Assembly: GCF_932294415.1 (NCBI RefSeq)
Contig: NC_065543.1
Location: 24,980,530 to 25,044,529, forward strand
DNA from: Quercus robur
Taxonomy: Eukaryota > Streptophyta > Magnoliopsida > Fagales > Fagaceae
Length of the DNA stretch: 64,000 nucleotides
Direction: 5' to 3'
Part shown: piece by piece, positions 50,358 through 62,511 of the stretch
Layout of the letters: each line of letters begins with the position of its first letter
How positions within the stretch are numbered: position 1 is the stretch's first letter
Notes under the pieces: generated by a model
Told to the model about the DNA's origin: nothing
Seen by the model: the letters and a program-made list of their open reading frames with translations, nothing else
Databases searched by the model: none
Program-made: the position numbers and the translations under genes

Positions 50358-52107
50358 TGTGTAGAGGCTAGTTAAGTTTGTCCCCTTTATCATGCATTTA
50401 AATGAATTTCCCCTTGATAATGCTCTTTTAGTTATTGTGAAGTTAGGAATAGTATTGCCTTCCATGGGAAGGCTTTTGTAAGATAGGTTTGTGCCTTCCA
50501 TGAGAAGGGCTTTCTAAGAAGTATTTGTGCCTTCTAGGAGAAATGCTTTAGTATTAGAAGTTTATGCCTTCTATGAGAAGGGCTTTTAGTATGAGTGTTT
50601 GATATCTCTTGAGAAGTATGAAGATGGTAAAAGATATAGATATTTTGTGGAATGTAATATTTGTAATTTGTAAGATTCATGGAAGTATGAGAGATATGGA
50701 GGTTAAAGATAGTAAAGATATGAGATTATAATTGTTGGTGAAGTTATAGTTATGACTTGTGTTGCTTTCCAAGAGGGAAGATTTTGTAAGAGAAGAGGTT
50801 TTGTAAGAGAAGTGAAGAGGGATATGTGTTTAAAGGATATGGGCAGCAAGATAGATGTATTTTTTTGAATATGGAGAGTGAGAGAATTAGCATAAAAGAG
50901 TAATGATGTTGTAGTTTGTTTAGCAATGTTGCTGAGGTATTCTGCTGGAGGATGGATGAAGGTTATGAGTTATGAGTAGCGATATGAGGGGCATTTGTGA
51001 ATTAAAGGCTGAAGAGCTTAGTTTCTAATTTGGAAACTATGAACTTAGAAGCTCAAAACCTCATTAAGAGCTTAAGAAGATAATTAGATGGAGAGGGAAA
51101 ATAGAGAAGTTTATGAGAGAGTTGTTCTTCTCTATTGGTGTGCTTTGTTGTGTTGATGAGAGGTTCTATTTATAACTAAGTTTAAGGGGGTATTTAGCGA
51201 AGAATCTTAGCCAAAATCTGTTCTAATCAGCAATAAATCTTCAGAAAATCCATTAGAGGATTTGGTCAAAAATGGTATGTTTAGCTTTAAGGGGTTTTTG
51301 TTGTTTTGAATAATATCAGCTAGAGCAAAGACTAGCAAAAAAGGAAAGGATTTTAGCAAGAGAAAGATAGTTTCTTTGGTTGCTTTTGGTTTTTATCTAA
51401 ATAAGGAACTTTTGTAATGTTAAGGCTGCTGGGTCAGCTATCCGATTAGTTCTGAAACATCTGTCCGAGCTGTCTAAAAAAGCTGTCACAGTTGTCATAA
51501 GACAGCTGTTGCTTATGGCTGAAGTAGATGTGGTTAGCTAGATGATGTCAGGTTGCTAGAGAGAATATTCAGAATTTATTTCATGAATTTAGCTGAAAAT
51601 AATAAGATCTCTTCTGAGGATATCTTGCTATTTTGGAATTAAAAGCTGGCCACTTGGATTAAGCATTAAATGTCTGGTGATGTCACTTTTAGCTAGGTGT
51701 CAATTGCTGAACACACTGCTAGTGTTCTGTTGGAAATGCTTCCTCTCTTGGGTATTTATATTTTTGGTCAACATTTTGTTACAGTACACTTTTAGTAAGT
51801 AATTGAATGATTGATTGATAGTTAAGAAAGTTTTAGAGATCTAGTCAAGGACTCATTGTGTTGTGACTTAATCTTGGTGAGCAAGAAGAGCATTTAGTGC
51901 TCTACTTTGGCAGCTAGCAAGGGAATATTTGGTTTGATTATGATAGGTGACAGCTGAGTATTAAAGATATTGTGAATATTTTATATTTGAAGATAGCCTA
52001 TCAAATTTAGCCATGTGTTTAAGTTGGATTTTAGCTGAAAATTATAATATAATATATGTAGAATAATATGCTTAGGTTTCCAAATTGGCATGGCAACAGT
52101 TGGAGAT
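50358..52107 (+). repeat. Right copy of the large LTR-like repeat
   Basis: It begins TGTGTAGAGGCT like the copy at 41016 and aligns along its length, but has more copies of a short ccttccatgagaagggcttt unit (four against two near the start) and a 191-bp insertion at 51723-51913. Similarity stops at ggagata where a MITE-like element begins. Confidence 0.6.
51723..51913 (+). mobile_element. Tiny solo LTR (TRIM-like), 191 bp
   Basis: It starts TGTTCTGTTGG and ends CTTTGGCA. GCTAG repeats exactly on both sides (51718-51722 and 51914-51918). It is absent from the aligned position of the left copy (near 42415), so an empty site is present in the same window. Its size fits a terminal-repeat retrotransposon in miniature. 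Confidence 0.75.
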
Positions 52108-52108
52108 A

Positions 52109-52770
52109 TAGGGTGTGTTTGTTTGGAGTTGAAATAAGGTGGATGAAAAACTTTGGAGAGAAAATGAGAAGGAAAACTTTTTTGTAATGTGTTTGGTTAA
52201 GTGGGGAGGAAGGAAAATAAATGGTGGGGCCCAGGTGTTTTCTCCCTGAACCCACCAGAAAGTTTTCTCCCCAAAATGGAGAGAAAACTTGGTGGCGGAA
52301 ATATGATGGCTGAATGACAAAAATGCTTATATGCAAGTTGCACTTGGGCTTAACATTGATGTTTTTATTTTTATTTATTTATTATTTTTTTAGCCTTTGG
52401 CTTAATGTTTCTATTGTTTTTTAACAACCATTTGCTTTATTGGGCGTTCCCCCCCCCCCCCCCCCCCCCCCCCCCCACAATTTTCTTTTGATGTCTAGGA
52501 GTTATGGCATGGAGCTATGTCTTTTTTTTTTCTTTTTTTTTTTTTTTTTTGCTTAACTAGTTATGATTTTTTTTGTGCACATAATTTTTATTTTTTAATA
52601 AATTTAGGTGATTGCTTTTTTTTTTGGTTTCTTGTCACTTTTTTATTTTAATTGTGCGTCACTTTTTTATTTTAATTGTGCATCATTTTTTAACAAGGGT
52701 ATATGAGTAAATTTATACAAACTCACTTTTTTTATCCCTCCACTTTTTCACTCCCAACCAAACAAGAAGA
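52109..52770. mobile_element. MITE-like element with long homopolymer tracts
   Basis: The left end gggtgtgtttgtttggagtt and the reverse complement of the right side cttgtttggttgggagtgaa form an imperfect inverted repeat, a common form in plant MITEs. Inside are a C28 run (52449-52476), T runs (52520-52550) and a duplicated gtcacttttttattttaatt phrase. The target duplication was not resolved. Two overlapping minus frames have no domain. Confidence 0.5.
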
Positions 52771-53193
52771 AGAAAAATTAAATTATTTTCTTGTAATTGA
52801 CTAATTCTTTGACAAAACGCACTTGTAATTAGATAGATCTAAGATGTGTTTAATGTTTCAAAGAACAAGGTTTCAAGATTAAGTGTTAAAGCCATGCAAG
52901 TCTATCCAAGAAACAAGTGAAATTTGTATAAATCTCGATAGCTAATATCTATCGAGGTTTAAAAAACTGTTGAGGCCCGATACTCGACAGTTAGCTCGAT
53001 AGATAAGTTATCTATCGAGACTTATGAAATTTAGTTTTTCAAAGTTGATTCAATATAATTCGTGAATACATGTTTGAGCTATCTTTTCTCACAACCCTAA
53101 ATATATATAAGAATTGTTTTAAGGGCAGTCAAAAGTTGCGCGAGTGTAAAGCAAAGTTGTGTTCATGCAAATTGTGATCGAAGACAGAATTTG

Positions 53194-53550
53194 CCTTAGT
53201 TTATCTTTCTCTTGAAGAAGCTGCTATGTTCGTACACCATAGTGTTTTGTAACCAAGGAGTTTCATGATCTTCATCGTGTGATGAACTAAAGAACTTTGT
53301 AGCCAACATCCTTCTCAAGTTGGTGAGTAAGCCGCGTACTGGGATTCGCACATTGAAGAAGCTAATGTGTTTGTACTCCTTAGTTCATCTTTCTCTTGAA
53401 GAAGCTGCTATGTTTGCACACTGTAGGGTTTTGTAACCAAGGAGTTTCGTGATTTTCATCGTGCAATGAACTAAAGAACTTTGCAGCCAACATCTTTTTC
53501 AAGTTGGTGAGTAAGCCGCGTATTGGGATTCACATATTGAATTGGTTAGT
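53194..53550. repeat. Tandem duplication, period 184 bp
   Basis: ccttagt(t/c)catctttctc begins at 53194 and 53378. Both copies run through aagaagctgctatgtt, ttgtaaccaaggagtttc and gtgagtaagccgcgta. They differ at several positions, so the duplication is older than the 159-bp one to its right. Confidence 0.9.
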
Positions 53551-53662
53551 CATGTACTAGGAGCCCTGCATTGAAAAGAGAGATTGTCACCACAGAACAA
53601 GTCCAATTAGGTATTAGGATAAGGGTTCAACTGTAGGTTGGTATAAGGTACTAGGATTCCTT

Positions 53663-53983
53663 TACTTGTAACCGCTTGTTGTGATAGTATTGAATTCTTA
53701 GGAATAGTGACCTTAAAATCACCTGTTGGGATTTTTGTCGCATAGATTTTAGCCATTCGTAAACAAATCACCGTGTCAATTTAATTTCTGCTGCATTTAG
53801 TTATTTGGTGATTTGTTTTGCTACTTGTAACCGCTTGTTGTGATAGTATTGAATTCTTAGGAATAGTGACCTTAAAATCACCCGTTGGGATTTTTGTCGC
53901 ATAGATTTTAGCCATTCGTAAACAAATCACCGTGTCAATTTAATTTCTGCTGCATTTAGTTATTTGGTGATTTGTTTTGCTAC
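53663..53983. repeat. Tandem duplication, period 159 bp, nearly identical
   Basis: tacttgtaaccgcttgttg begins at 53663 and 53822. The copies match over 159 bp with a single visible substitution (cacctg against cacccg). Confidence 0.95.
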
Positions 53984-54080
53984 CACACTATAGCATGATA
54001 ATTGAATTAATTAATTAACTTGGCTAATTAATTTGTTAATTCATCACAAGGGGTCAATACATTCTTGTCCTATCATTTAA

Positions 54081-54416
54081 CTATTTTATGGGGGACTTAT
54101 GAATACTTAAGTGATTTATGGGGCTAAATGAAATATGGAAGGAACCTTAAGGGTGAAGTGGTAATTTACCATAAGATATTTTGGGGGTAAACTTGTAATT
54201 AAGCTCCTCCCATAAGTCAACCACCCACCCCCCCTAAGCCTACATGTTCCGTTCCTCCCCCTTATCTCCTCCTTTGTATTTTTTCTCTCTTCTTGTTTCT
54301 CACCACCCTCCATGACCAAACCTCCAAGCTCCCATATCTCTTTCCTCATTTCTCTCTCTCTTTCTAGTCAAGACCTCCTTGTTGAGGATTATGTCTCCAT
54401 TGGTTTTCCTAGTAGC
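54081..54416. other. Left part of an older LTR-like host
   Basis: Pyrimidine-rich, non-coding. After removal of the inserted LTR it would join 57349 onward (…gctaagt / ggattaaaccc…). Small minus frames here repeat at 54626 because of the 477-bp duplication. Confidence 0.4.
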
Positions 54417-55252
54417 TAAGTTGTAACGTCCCAGTCAGCTCTAAAAAAAAAAGGGGGTCAAGATAAGATATTTTGTTTTTGGTTTTCCACGTGCCAAGCC
54501 CCACCTAACCCCACTACCCACCTCACAATCACTCTATCTTATCTTCTTTGGCTGGCTCAGTCCCTACTTCTTTTTTCTTTCTTTTTCTTCTCTTTCATTT
54601 TTGGTAGAACACTCTCTTCACTCCTTCAAACTCTCCATCGGTACTTCCACACCACCACCATCACCATTTCTACCATCATTTTTTTGGCAAGATTACCGGA
54701 AAATTCTTGGGAACCCATAAACACCTTCACATCCTTTTTTTGAGGTAAAAATTTCTCATCTTTTTGGTGGGTTTTCTCACCACCCTCCATGACCAAACCT
54801 CCAAGCTCCCATATCTCTTTCCTCATTTCTCTCTCTCTCTTTCTAGTCGAGAACTCCTTGTTGAGGATTATGTCTCCATTGGTTTTCCTAGTAGCTAAGT
54901 TGTAACGTCCCAGTCAGCTCTAAAAAAAAAGAGGTCAAGATCAGATATTTTGTTTTTGGTTTTCCACGTGCCAAGCCCCACCTACCCCACTACCCACCTC
55001 ACAATCACTCTATCTTATCTTCTTTGGCTGGCTCAGTCCCTACTTCTCTTTTCTTTCTTTTTGTTCTCTTTCATTTTTGGTAGAACACTCTCTTCACTCC
55101 TTTAAACTCTCCATCGGTACTTCCACACCACCACCATCACCATTTCTACCATCATTTTTTCGGCAAGATCACCGGAAAATTCTTGGGAACCCATAAACAC
55201 CTTCACATCCTTTTTTTGAGGTAAAAATTTCTCATCTTTTTGGTGGGTTTTT
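54299..55252. repeat. Tandem duplication, period 477 bp, across an LTR junction
   Basis: ctcaccaccctccatgacc begins at 54299 and again at 54776. Each copy includes about 123 bp of flank, the TAAGT target site and about 354 bp of the LTR start (TGTAACGTCCCAG at 54422 and 54901). Copies are nearly identical apart from a few substitutions and A-run length. Confidence 0.93.
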
Positions 55253-57343
55253 GCACTTTTGCTTGAGGTTATTTTTATCTAAGTTTTAATAATGATACTC
55301 GTATGATTTATGAGCATTGGAAATGATATTTATGTGTTTTTATGTATGGATTTTTTATTGGTGGAATTATTTGATGAGTGGGTATATATTTTGCGCTACT
55401 GATGACTACTTAAGGTTTATGTATGGTGTAAAATTTAGGGATTTTAAGTTATAACATGTGATGGCTGGTAAATTTAATTTTTCCATTGCCATTGGGTTTA
55501 TTTAGAGTTAGTTGAAGTTTTAAATTTCTTATCTTGGAAAATATATTGATTTTGTTTTCAAGGGTCTCTTAATGATGTAGTGTAAATTTTATGAAAACTA
55601 GTCATAATGTTGGAGATGATATTAAATGGGTTAACTTTATAATTGGAATTTATGCCCTGTGAATCAATCTGTTAAGAAACTATGGAAGTTGTATATATTA
55701 TTATCGATGAGGTTAGATGCTAGGCTTGCCTAATTAAGTGATTATTTGGCAATTCCTAAATTGTGGCTAGATGCAATTTCAAACTCTATACTTATTGTGA
55801 TAGGTTTACTTGATATTGTTTAGGTTCTAGCTAATCTCCTTGGAGGTTGGAGAATTAGGATTTTGTGGTTGCAAGGTAAGTAGTTTTTTTTTAGTGGGAT
55901 TTTTGGAAAAATAACCATGTTTCATAAATGTTGTTTGATGGGTCAAACACATTTTGAAAAATTATATATGGATATACGTTTTTTTAAAAGCATTGTGTTG
56001 TGACCCTATTATATATGAAAAGTACATCATATTTGGTATAGCATTTGGGGAAATGCATGAATTGTTGATATGAAAAATTGAGTATCTTTTATTTAATCTT
56101 AGATAAGGAAATCTTAGATTTTATGGTATATTAGAAAATTTAAAGATGCTTATCTTGTCTTATTATGTGGGAAATTGATAGAAAATCTCTTGACAAAAAT
56201 GAAGATAAAAACCTTAAAAACTTTGTGGAAGTTAGATTATTTAAGGTTTTTCTAAAACTACCTGGATATAAACTATGTGTTTCAAAGTAATGTAACTTGT
56301 AAGTTGTTTTAACACCATGCTATGTGTGATTTCCCAGTGATCACCCGATTTGGTTTTAGTAGTCTTTGTGATAACGGAATCAAATCCAGGTTAGTGCCCT
56401 TTCACTTTGAATGACACATTCTTCCCTGCTGTCCATGGAGGGAAGAGGTTCCTTGATTGTGTATGGGTGAGACTGCTGCCCATGGGGCCAAGAGACCACA
56501 TGCAAGAGAGGTCCTATTTGACGCGCTCTCTCTGTTGCCCATGGGGTGGGGGGGGAGAGAAAAACCTTGAAGGTATGGGTGAGACTGCTGTCCATGGGGC
56601 CAAGAGTTTGCATACCAAAGAGGACAATATCATGCTAGTTGTGAATGGGTGGGTCCCTTGACAGGTCTATGTGGTAGTTTGGTATATTTGTGATAATTTA
56701 CCTTACGTTAGATATTATGGTTTTGGAAATTATATTGTTGGTACTCACAGATTATAGTATATAGTTTCAAGGTATTTACTTTGAGAAACTTTTTGTTTCA
56801 TTATTAGATAATTCTTATCAGATTATTATTATTGAATATGAAACTTGCTTTTCCTCCACCCCCATTAAATATGCTACTTACTGGGCTCTGTCTCATCCCA
56901 TTATTTTATAAACTTTTCAGAGTAGGTAACAATCTTTTGAGAGAGTTTTTTGGTGGCTAATAGTAGTTAGACTAACTACTGATGGAGGCTGAACTTTTGT
57001 ATTGGAGATATTAGATGTTGTACATCTTAAAGTAGCCTTGACTCATTCGTTTGTGTATTATAGTGGTTGTGACTTTATTCCCACTAATGGGACATGCTAT
57101 TGATGTGTAATTATTTATTTAGACCTCTATTATTTTGTGGCCAATGGTCATTGTAATTCATGCTTAGAGCTTTGACTTACTTTGAGAGTATATTCAATGG
57201 AATTATTATGATAATTCTTGATATTAGTACTTGATATAATTTTTGTGGATTAGATTGTCAAAAAGGAAAAAGAATAAAAAATTTACAGGTACTTTCAGAC
57301 GTCTTTCTCATGCTTTGGACCCTTAGGGGTTTGGGGCGTGACA
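54901..57343 (+). mobile_element. Gypsy-like solo LTR, 2443 bp
   Basis: It starts TGTAACGTCCCAGTC and ends TTTGGGGCGTGACA. TAAGT flanks it exactly (54896-54900 and 57344-57348). TGTAACG...CGTGACA ends are common in plant Gypsy LTRs. Because of the 477-bp duplication, an extra copy of its start sits at 54422. It has an internal repeated phrase tgggtgagactgctg(c/t)ccatggggccaaga (56465 and 56578). No coding sequence. Confidence 0.85.
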
Positions 57344-57348
57344 TAAGT

Positions 57349-59010
57349 GGATTAAACCCAAGGTAAAAATCTAAGCTTTTATCTCAATTTCTTCTATTAG
57401 ATCCTTTGGGTTTTGCTATTTCATGATTATTATGGTGAATAATTGATGTGTTTTGGTGAATAATGGAAGATTAGAGGGTTAAGATGATTTGGGTAGCAAT
57501 GGTTTTATTAAAATCCGAAAATTTCATATCATTTGAGAGTTTTTGCTTTGATAAAAGGTTTTGGTTGATTAGTTTTCTAATGGTTATTTGAGGTTTGGTT
57601 TGCTAGATCAACTATATGGGTCTTGTTGTTGCATATTTTGATGTGAGTTGACTCTAAAGTGTGTATCCTTTGCATCTGAGTGACTTTGACATATGTGAAT
57701 GCAGCCATTTGCTTGTCACGTGCCAAGTGTTTGATAAATTGCCTATATTGTTATGGGCTTGAATTTCTTGACTTATGTTGTGTTGACTATTATATGAGGT
57801 TATTGGTTGCATTCATAATTGTTATCATGTGCTAAAACATGTAGCTTTGAGGTTAATCAAGTCCGAAAATTTTTGCCAAAGTATTAAGATTAAAGTAATT
57901 TTATTTTGGAATTGTAAATCTGTCCTGACAGATTTGAGTAAGCTGCATTACTTCATTTTTAATAAATTATAGAAAAATCATTTTGAGCCGAATTTTTTGT
58001 GGTACATACTACACATATAAGAGCTTATCTCTATTTAATTTCAAGATGATTGGATAAATTTTTATGGACCAAACGGTTTTTACAAAAGGGATGACCTGCT
58101 GTGAAGTGAACCTGAAAGTATGACGAGTATGTTGGGATTTTGTGAATTTACTTGAAACTCTTGTTGAGTGGGTTGACTTGTAAATTCTTACATTTTCTTC
58201 TACATGTGTTTTACTTAGTTAACTTTAACAATGGTTTGGTTTGATCTCTTGCAATAGTGTATTAAAATGCTTTGTTTGTGTTATGATCCTTTGGATCACT
58301 TGTATGCTTGTTTGATGTCCCTTGGGAATAGGTTCCTTGGGATAGTCAAGTTAGGCTTTAGGCACTCAATTTGATTTTAGGGGACCATTTTCGATTTATG
58401 GAGACAAGTTTGAAGGTACTTTGTGACAGGTCTTGTTATTGATAGGCTTGATCATTGTGTTTCTAGGTTTCGAGATTGTTGGTGATGGACCTAGTAATTG
58501 GATTGCTTGCTTAGGTTGTGGTGCCCGATTGAGGTAAAATTGGTTGGTCTTTTGAGGTAAGTAGCTTTTTAATGGGATTTTTGGAAAATAATCATATTGC
58601 AAAATGTTTTTTGGGGTTAAATACATTTTGGAAAATAATTCTTGAAACTATGTTTCCTAAAAAGAGTTGTATTGTGACCTTACTATATGTGATTATATAT
58701 GAAAAATGCATCATGTTTAATATTTGCATATAGGGAAATACATGAATATTTGGCATGGAAAAGAAAAGTATCCTTGAATTCATTTGATAGTGGATTTCAT
58801 GAATTTATAGTATTATTTGGAAATACTAAAGACGTTTTGTCTTAAATTGTATTATTTTGGGAAATTGATGCAAAATATTTTGACAAGAAATGGTTTTGAG
58901 GACCTTGAGAATATTGTGGATATTTAGCTATTAAAATATCTTATGAAACTACTTGGAGATAAACTATGTATTTGAATACATTTAATTTGTGAGCTTTTGA
59001 TGTGGGTTTG
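57349..59010. other. Right part of an older LTR-like host
   Basis: The segment 58550-58770 (aggtaagtagctttttaatg and on) is a diverged relative of 55870-56090 inside the inserted LTR, so the host seems to be an LTR of a related family. The Copia element at 59011 interrupts it. No gene is seen. Confidence 0.45.
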
Positions 59011-59929
59011 TGTTAGGTTCTAAGACTTTAGGAACTAATGTATTAGAACTTCAATTTGTATTATATTGGCAAACCATGATCAAAACATAGAGTTTAGGTT
59101 TAGGCTTGCTTAAAGTATATTTATTTGTAAAATTGGAATCGAGTGATTGCAAAATTTATTGGACTAAATCTGCAAGGCTCGATTGATCGAAAATTAGACT
59201 CGATCGATCAAACCACATGCAGATTTATTTTTTTGCAAAGTTCTAATTTAGCTCAAACTCTACTTAAATGTATTGGGTTTCAAGTAAAACACTCCTATAT
59301 ATAAAGGAAACCCTAAAACATTTTTATAAGTTTTTTAGAGAGATTAGAGTGCATCTTGTGCCTCTTTTGTAGATCTAGGGTTTTGTATCCAAAAGCTCTC
59401 TAAGGACTTTGTTGCTTTTTATGTTGTGTGTGTGAATCTTCTGTAAGATCTAAAGGTGTTTGCCTTCACATACACTTAGGGTTATCAAGAATCAAGATTA
59501 TGTCAAGAACTTGATAATCAATTTAGTTGCTATTTCAAGAGCTTAGAGATATACAAGCAGGAGTGCTTGTACTTGCTGGGAATCCCAGAAAGAGTAGTCC
59601 GTGGACTCGGAGCTATCATGGGGTCGTGGTAATAGGTTTCTTACTCGAGGTAGCAATAGGATGTTAGTGGTCTAAGTCGCTATTGTGTAAACTTCAATTC
59701 TTTCATAGTGGATTCAGTTTTATCTTGAGGATAGCTAGGTTAAATCCTTCCCAGGTTTCTTACCAGTTTGATTTTCCAAGGTTATTATATTGTTGTATTC
59801 TTTATTTTCACACTTTACATTGATATGATATATGTGTGTTAACCTAGATTTGATAATTTGACTAAGTAATCATTTGGCTAATTACCTAAGTTAATCTAGT
59901 TGTGGTTTTAAGGGGTCTAAAAAGGTACA
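59011..59929 (+). repeat. 5' LTR of the Copia element
   Basis: It is 919 bp and matches 63380-64000 from its first base. The right LTR lacks about 21 bp found here near 59180-59205 (between two cgat-rich palindromic motifs). Confidence 0.92.
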
Positions 59930-59931
59930 AG

Positions 59932-59943
59932 TGGTATCAGAGC
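59932..59943 (+). other. Primer-binding site
   Basis: TGGTATCAGAGC, complementary to the 3' end of initiator methionine tRNA, lies two bases after the LTR. Confidence 0.92.
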
Positions 59944-59949
59944 AGGTAA

Positions 59950-60768
59950 CTCTTCTGTTTTAGATCTTTTGATCATGTTTCTGCTCATGTTTCTGTTGAT
60001 CTTATTGATGCCAGTGAAACTCTCCATAAGGAATTATTGAAATCTTTGAAAATTGCTAAGAAATTTAAAGAAGAGTTAAAATTGGCTAATTGTGAAAAAG
60101 AGGAATTGATTATGAGATTAGATGAATCTAATAAAAAGAATGAATTTTTGAGAAATCAAATTTCCTCTCAAGATGAGAAGATGAAAAGTTTGGAATAAGA
60201 GTTAGATGAATCTAAAGCTAAAATTGAAAATTTGACTAGTACCAAGCTTGTTGTTGATAACAGATATGTTTCTATTTCTCTTAAGTCTAAAACTGAGAAA
60301 GTTTATATCCCTCATTTTAAGAGGAATAATAAAGAAAATGCTTATTTTGCTAGGTTAGACAAAGTTAAAAGTTCTAATGTAGACACTGATGTTTCTAAAC
60401 CTATGTCTAAACCTATTGTTAGAGAGCATAATAAATCTGTTTTTGTACCTACTTGTTGTCTTTGTGGTGCTCTTGGTCATATTGGAACAAATTGTTCTTT
60501 GTTGAGGCAAAAACCAAAATCTGAGACTAGATTTGCTGTTAGGAATATTGGTGTTCCTAAATTTGTTCCTATTTGTCACTTTTGTGGTGCCTCCGGTCAC
60601 ATTTGTCCTAATTGTCATAAATTGAAATTTAAGCATTCTGTGTTTCAGTCTAGGATATGTGATGATATTTCTCCTGCCATAAGTCCATATAAATTGTTTC
60701 ATATTCTTTTGAAAAATTTGAGCTTGTTGGCTTGTGAAAGGAATTTGAAGGATTTCAGTCTCTCTTAG
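59950..60768 (+). pseudogene. Gag-like fragment with two CCHC zinc knuckles
   Basis: A frame opens right after the primer-binding region without an early ATG. It encodes a Lys/Glu-rich coiled coil (to about 60230), is stopped by TAA at 60196-60198, and continues in the same frame to 60766. It carries two zinc knuckles of the form CX2CX4HX4C at 60454-60495 and 60574-60615, which in Copia gag proteins bind the element's RNA. The usual N-terminal gag part is missing, as if deleted between the primer site and the coiled coil. It is not a functional gag as it stands. Confidence 0.75.
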
Positions 60769-60770
60769 AA

Positions 60771-62469
60771 GATTAGTGTAATCCCTTAAATACACTCTGC
60801 CTCTCATGGATTTTCACCTATAAAGCCCAAGACTTGTGCTATATGGGTGAGAAAAGATTCTCTAAGGTGAGTGTTGTTTACTTGTCCCTGATTTAATTCT
60901 TTCAATTATTTATGGAAATGTTTTGTTTTTGTTTTTGGTTGTTTTTTAGGTTGTTTTTTGTTTAAAAAAAAAAAAATCCAAAAACATTGAAAAATTTTAA
61001 AAAGACAAAAATATTTTATTTTGTGTCTAGTTTTATTTTTCTTGAGGATTACCTGAATTGTGATATTTCTCTCTTGATTTAGAACATGCTTGGCATTGTG
61101 GAGAAACTTGAATAGTATGTGTTATATAAGTGCTAAGCTATTTTTGATTTTGTGTGAGTATGTACTAGTTTGTACATGTACTTAAGGGTTAATTAAGAAA
61201 TTGATATTTCTTATTTGTGTGCCCTCTATAACTTAGTTAAGCACTGTCATGCATTGCATTTGCATTGTTCATTTAGCATAATATGTGCTTTTTGTTTTTG
61301 GTCATTAAATTTGTTTTAAACCAAAAAGATTGTTATTCGTTTTGCATTATTTTTTCTTGGATTTGAAATCAAGGTTGGCCTTATTATCTTTACATAACAT
61401 GTTTATGTACCTTGTTTAGTTTGGATGAGTTTATTTTATTGCACTTTACTAATTTGAGTTTTGTAGTGCATGTTGTTTGGGAGATGTTTATAGTTTTTGA
61501 TCACTTATTCTTAATCTTGAAATCACATGCCTTTGATAGTCGAACTTGAACTTCTTTAGAAAGGCATAAATAACCATCTCACCACTGTTTACTAGCCAAT
61601 CATGAACACCTTAGTGCATATCATAAGATTTTGTGCTCGAGAAAGTGTAGCACATGCACAAAAAGAACATAAGATGTAGCCTCGGTTTAAATGCTAAAAT
61701 TGGTGTGTACATTATTGGACTATAATTGATTCAATCAAATAAAATTGGTGTGTACATTATCCTTGGCTATTTTAATAAGTTTCTAATAAAAAAAATTGAT
61801 GTGTATGCTATGAGGAAAATCAAGAAACTTACATGATTGCAAACTTTTATTCTAGAAGATGTAGGAGTTATATGATGTAACTCTTTTAGTGATGGTCTTT
61901 TTCAAATTCTATGTGATGAATTTTGTAGAAAGTGTGCTTAATCACTATATACTTATCACCTCAAATGTATCTCAAGCTTTTACTAGTTGCACACACTACA
62001 TAAGTTACTCTTTGCTAAACTTGGTACATGATGTTGTGTGTGAATTTGTTTTGGCCAACCAAGATTATATGTTCCTTGCTTTTAACACAAAATGTGTTTA
62101 ATGTTTGAGTTTTTGAGGACAAATTGATTCAATAATGTGTTTTTGAAAGATCTGGGTTGAATATAAGTGTTTTTGAAAAACTTTTAATCTTATACTCATG
62201 CATTTCATTCATGAAACATTGTGCTTTGAGAAGTTTCTGCATTAAATTGCTCTGTTTTTTAAAAATTTGAGTTTTCCAGATTTTCAACCAATCGAAGATG
62301 TTTCTTGACCGATCAAAAATGCATTAAAATTTTTGGTTTAAATCTGCTTATCTCAATTGGTATTCAATTGATGCTCGACTGATTGAAACTGGAAAATTTT
62401 CAGTTTCTAAGTTTTTGACCAATTTTTTTTCTTGCATCATTTATGTTTCAGATTCACATGCATTGCATT

Positions 62470-62511
<42 letters not shown>

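Larger units (their letters stand above)
52854..54075 (+). mobile_element. Copia-like solo LTR, 1222 bp, with two internal tandem duplications
   Basis: It starts TGTTTCAAAGAAC and ends TTGTCCTATCA. TTTAA flanks it exactly (52849-52853 and 54076-54080). Inside it, a 184-bp segment is duplicated (53194 and 53378) and a 159-bp segment is duplicated (53663-53821 and 53822-53980). No coding sequence. Confidence 0.8.

Noticed and set aside
60232-60232. Start codon for the gag-like frame at 60232
   Set aside because: The codon there is TTG, and the frame clearly continues upstream past the TAA at 60196.
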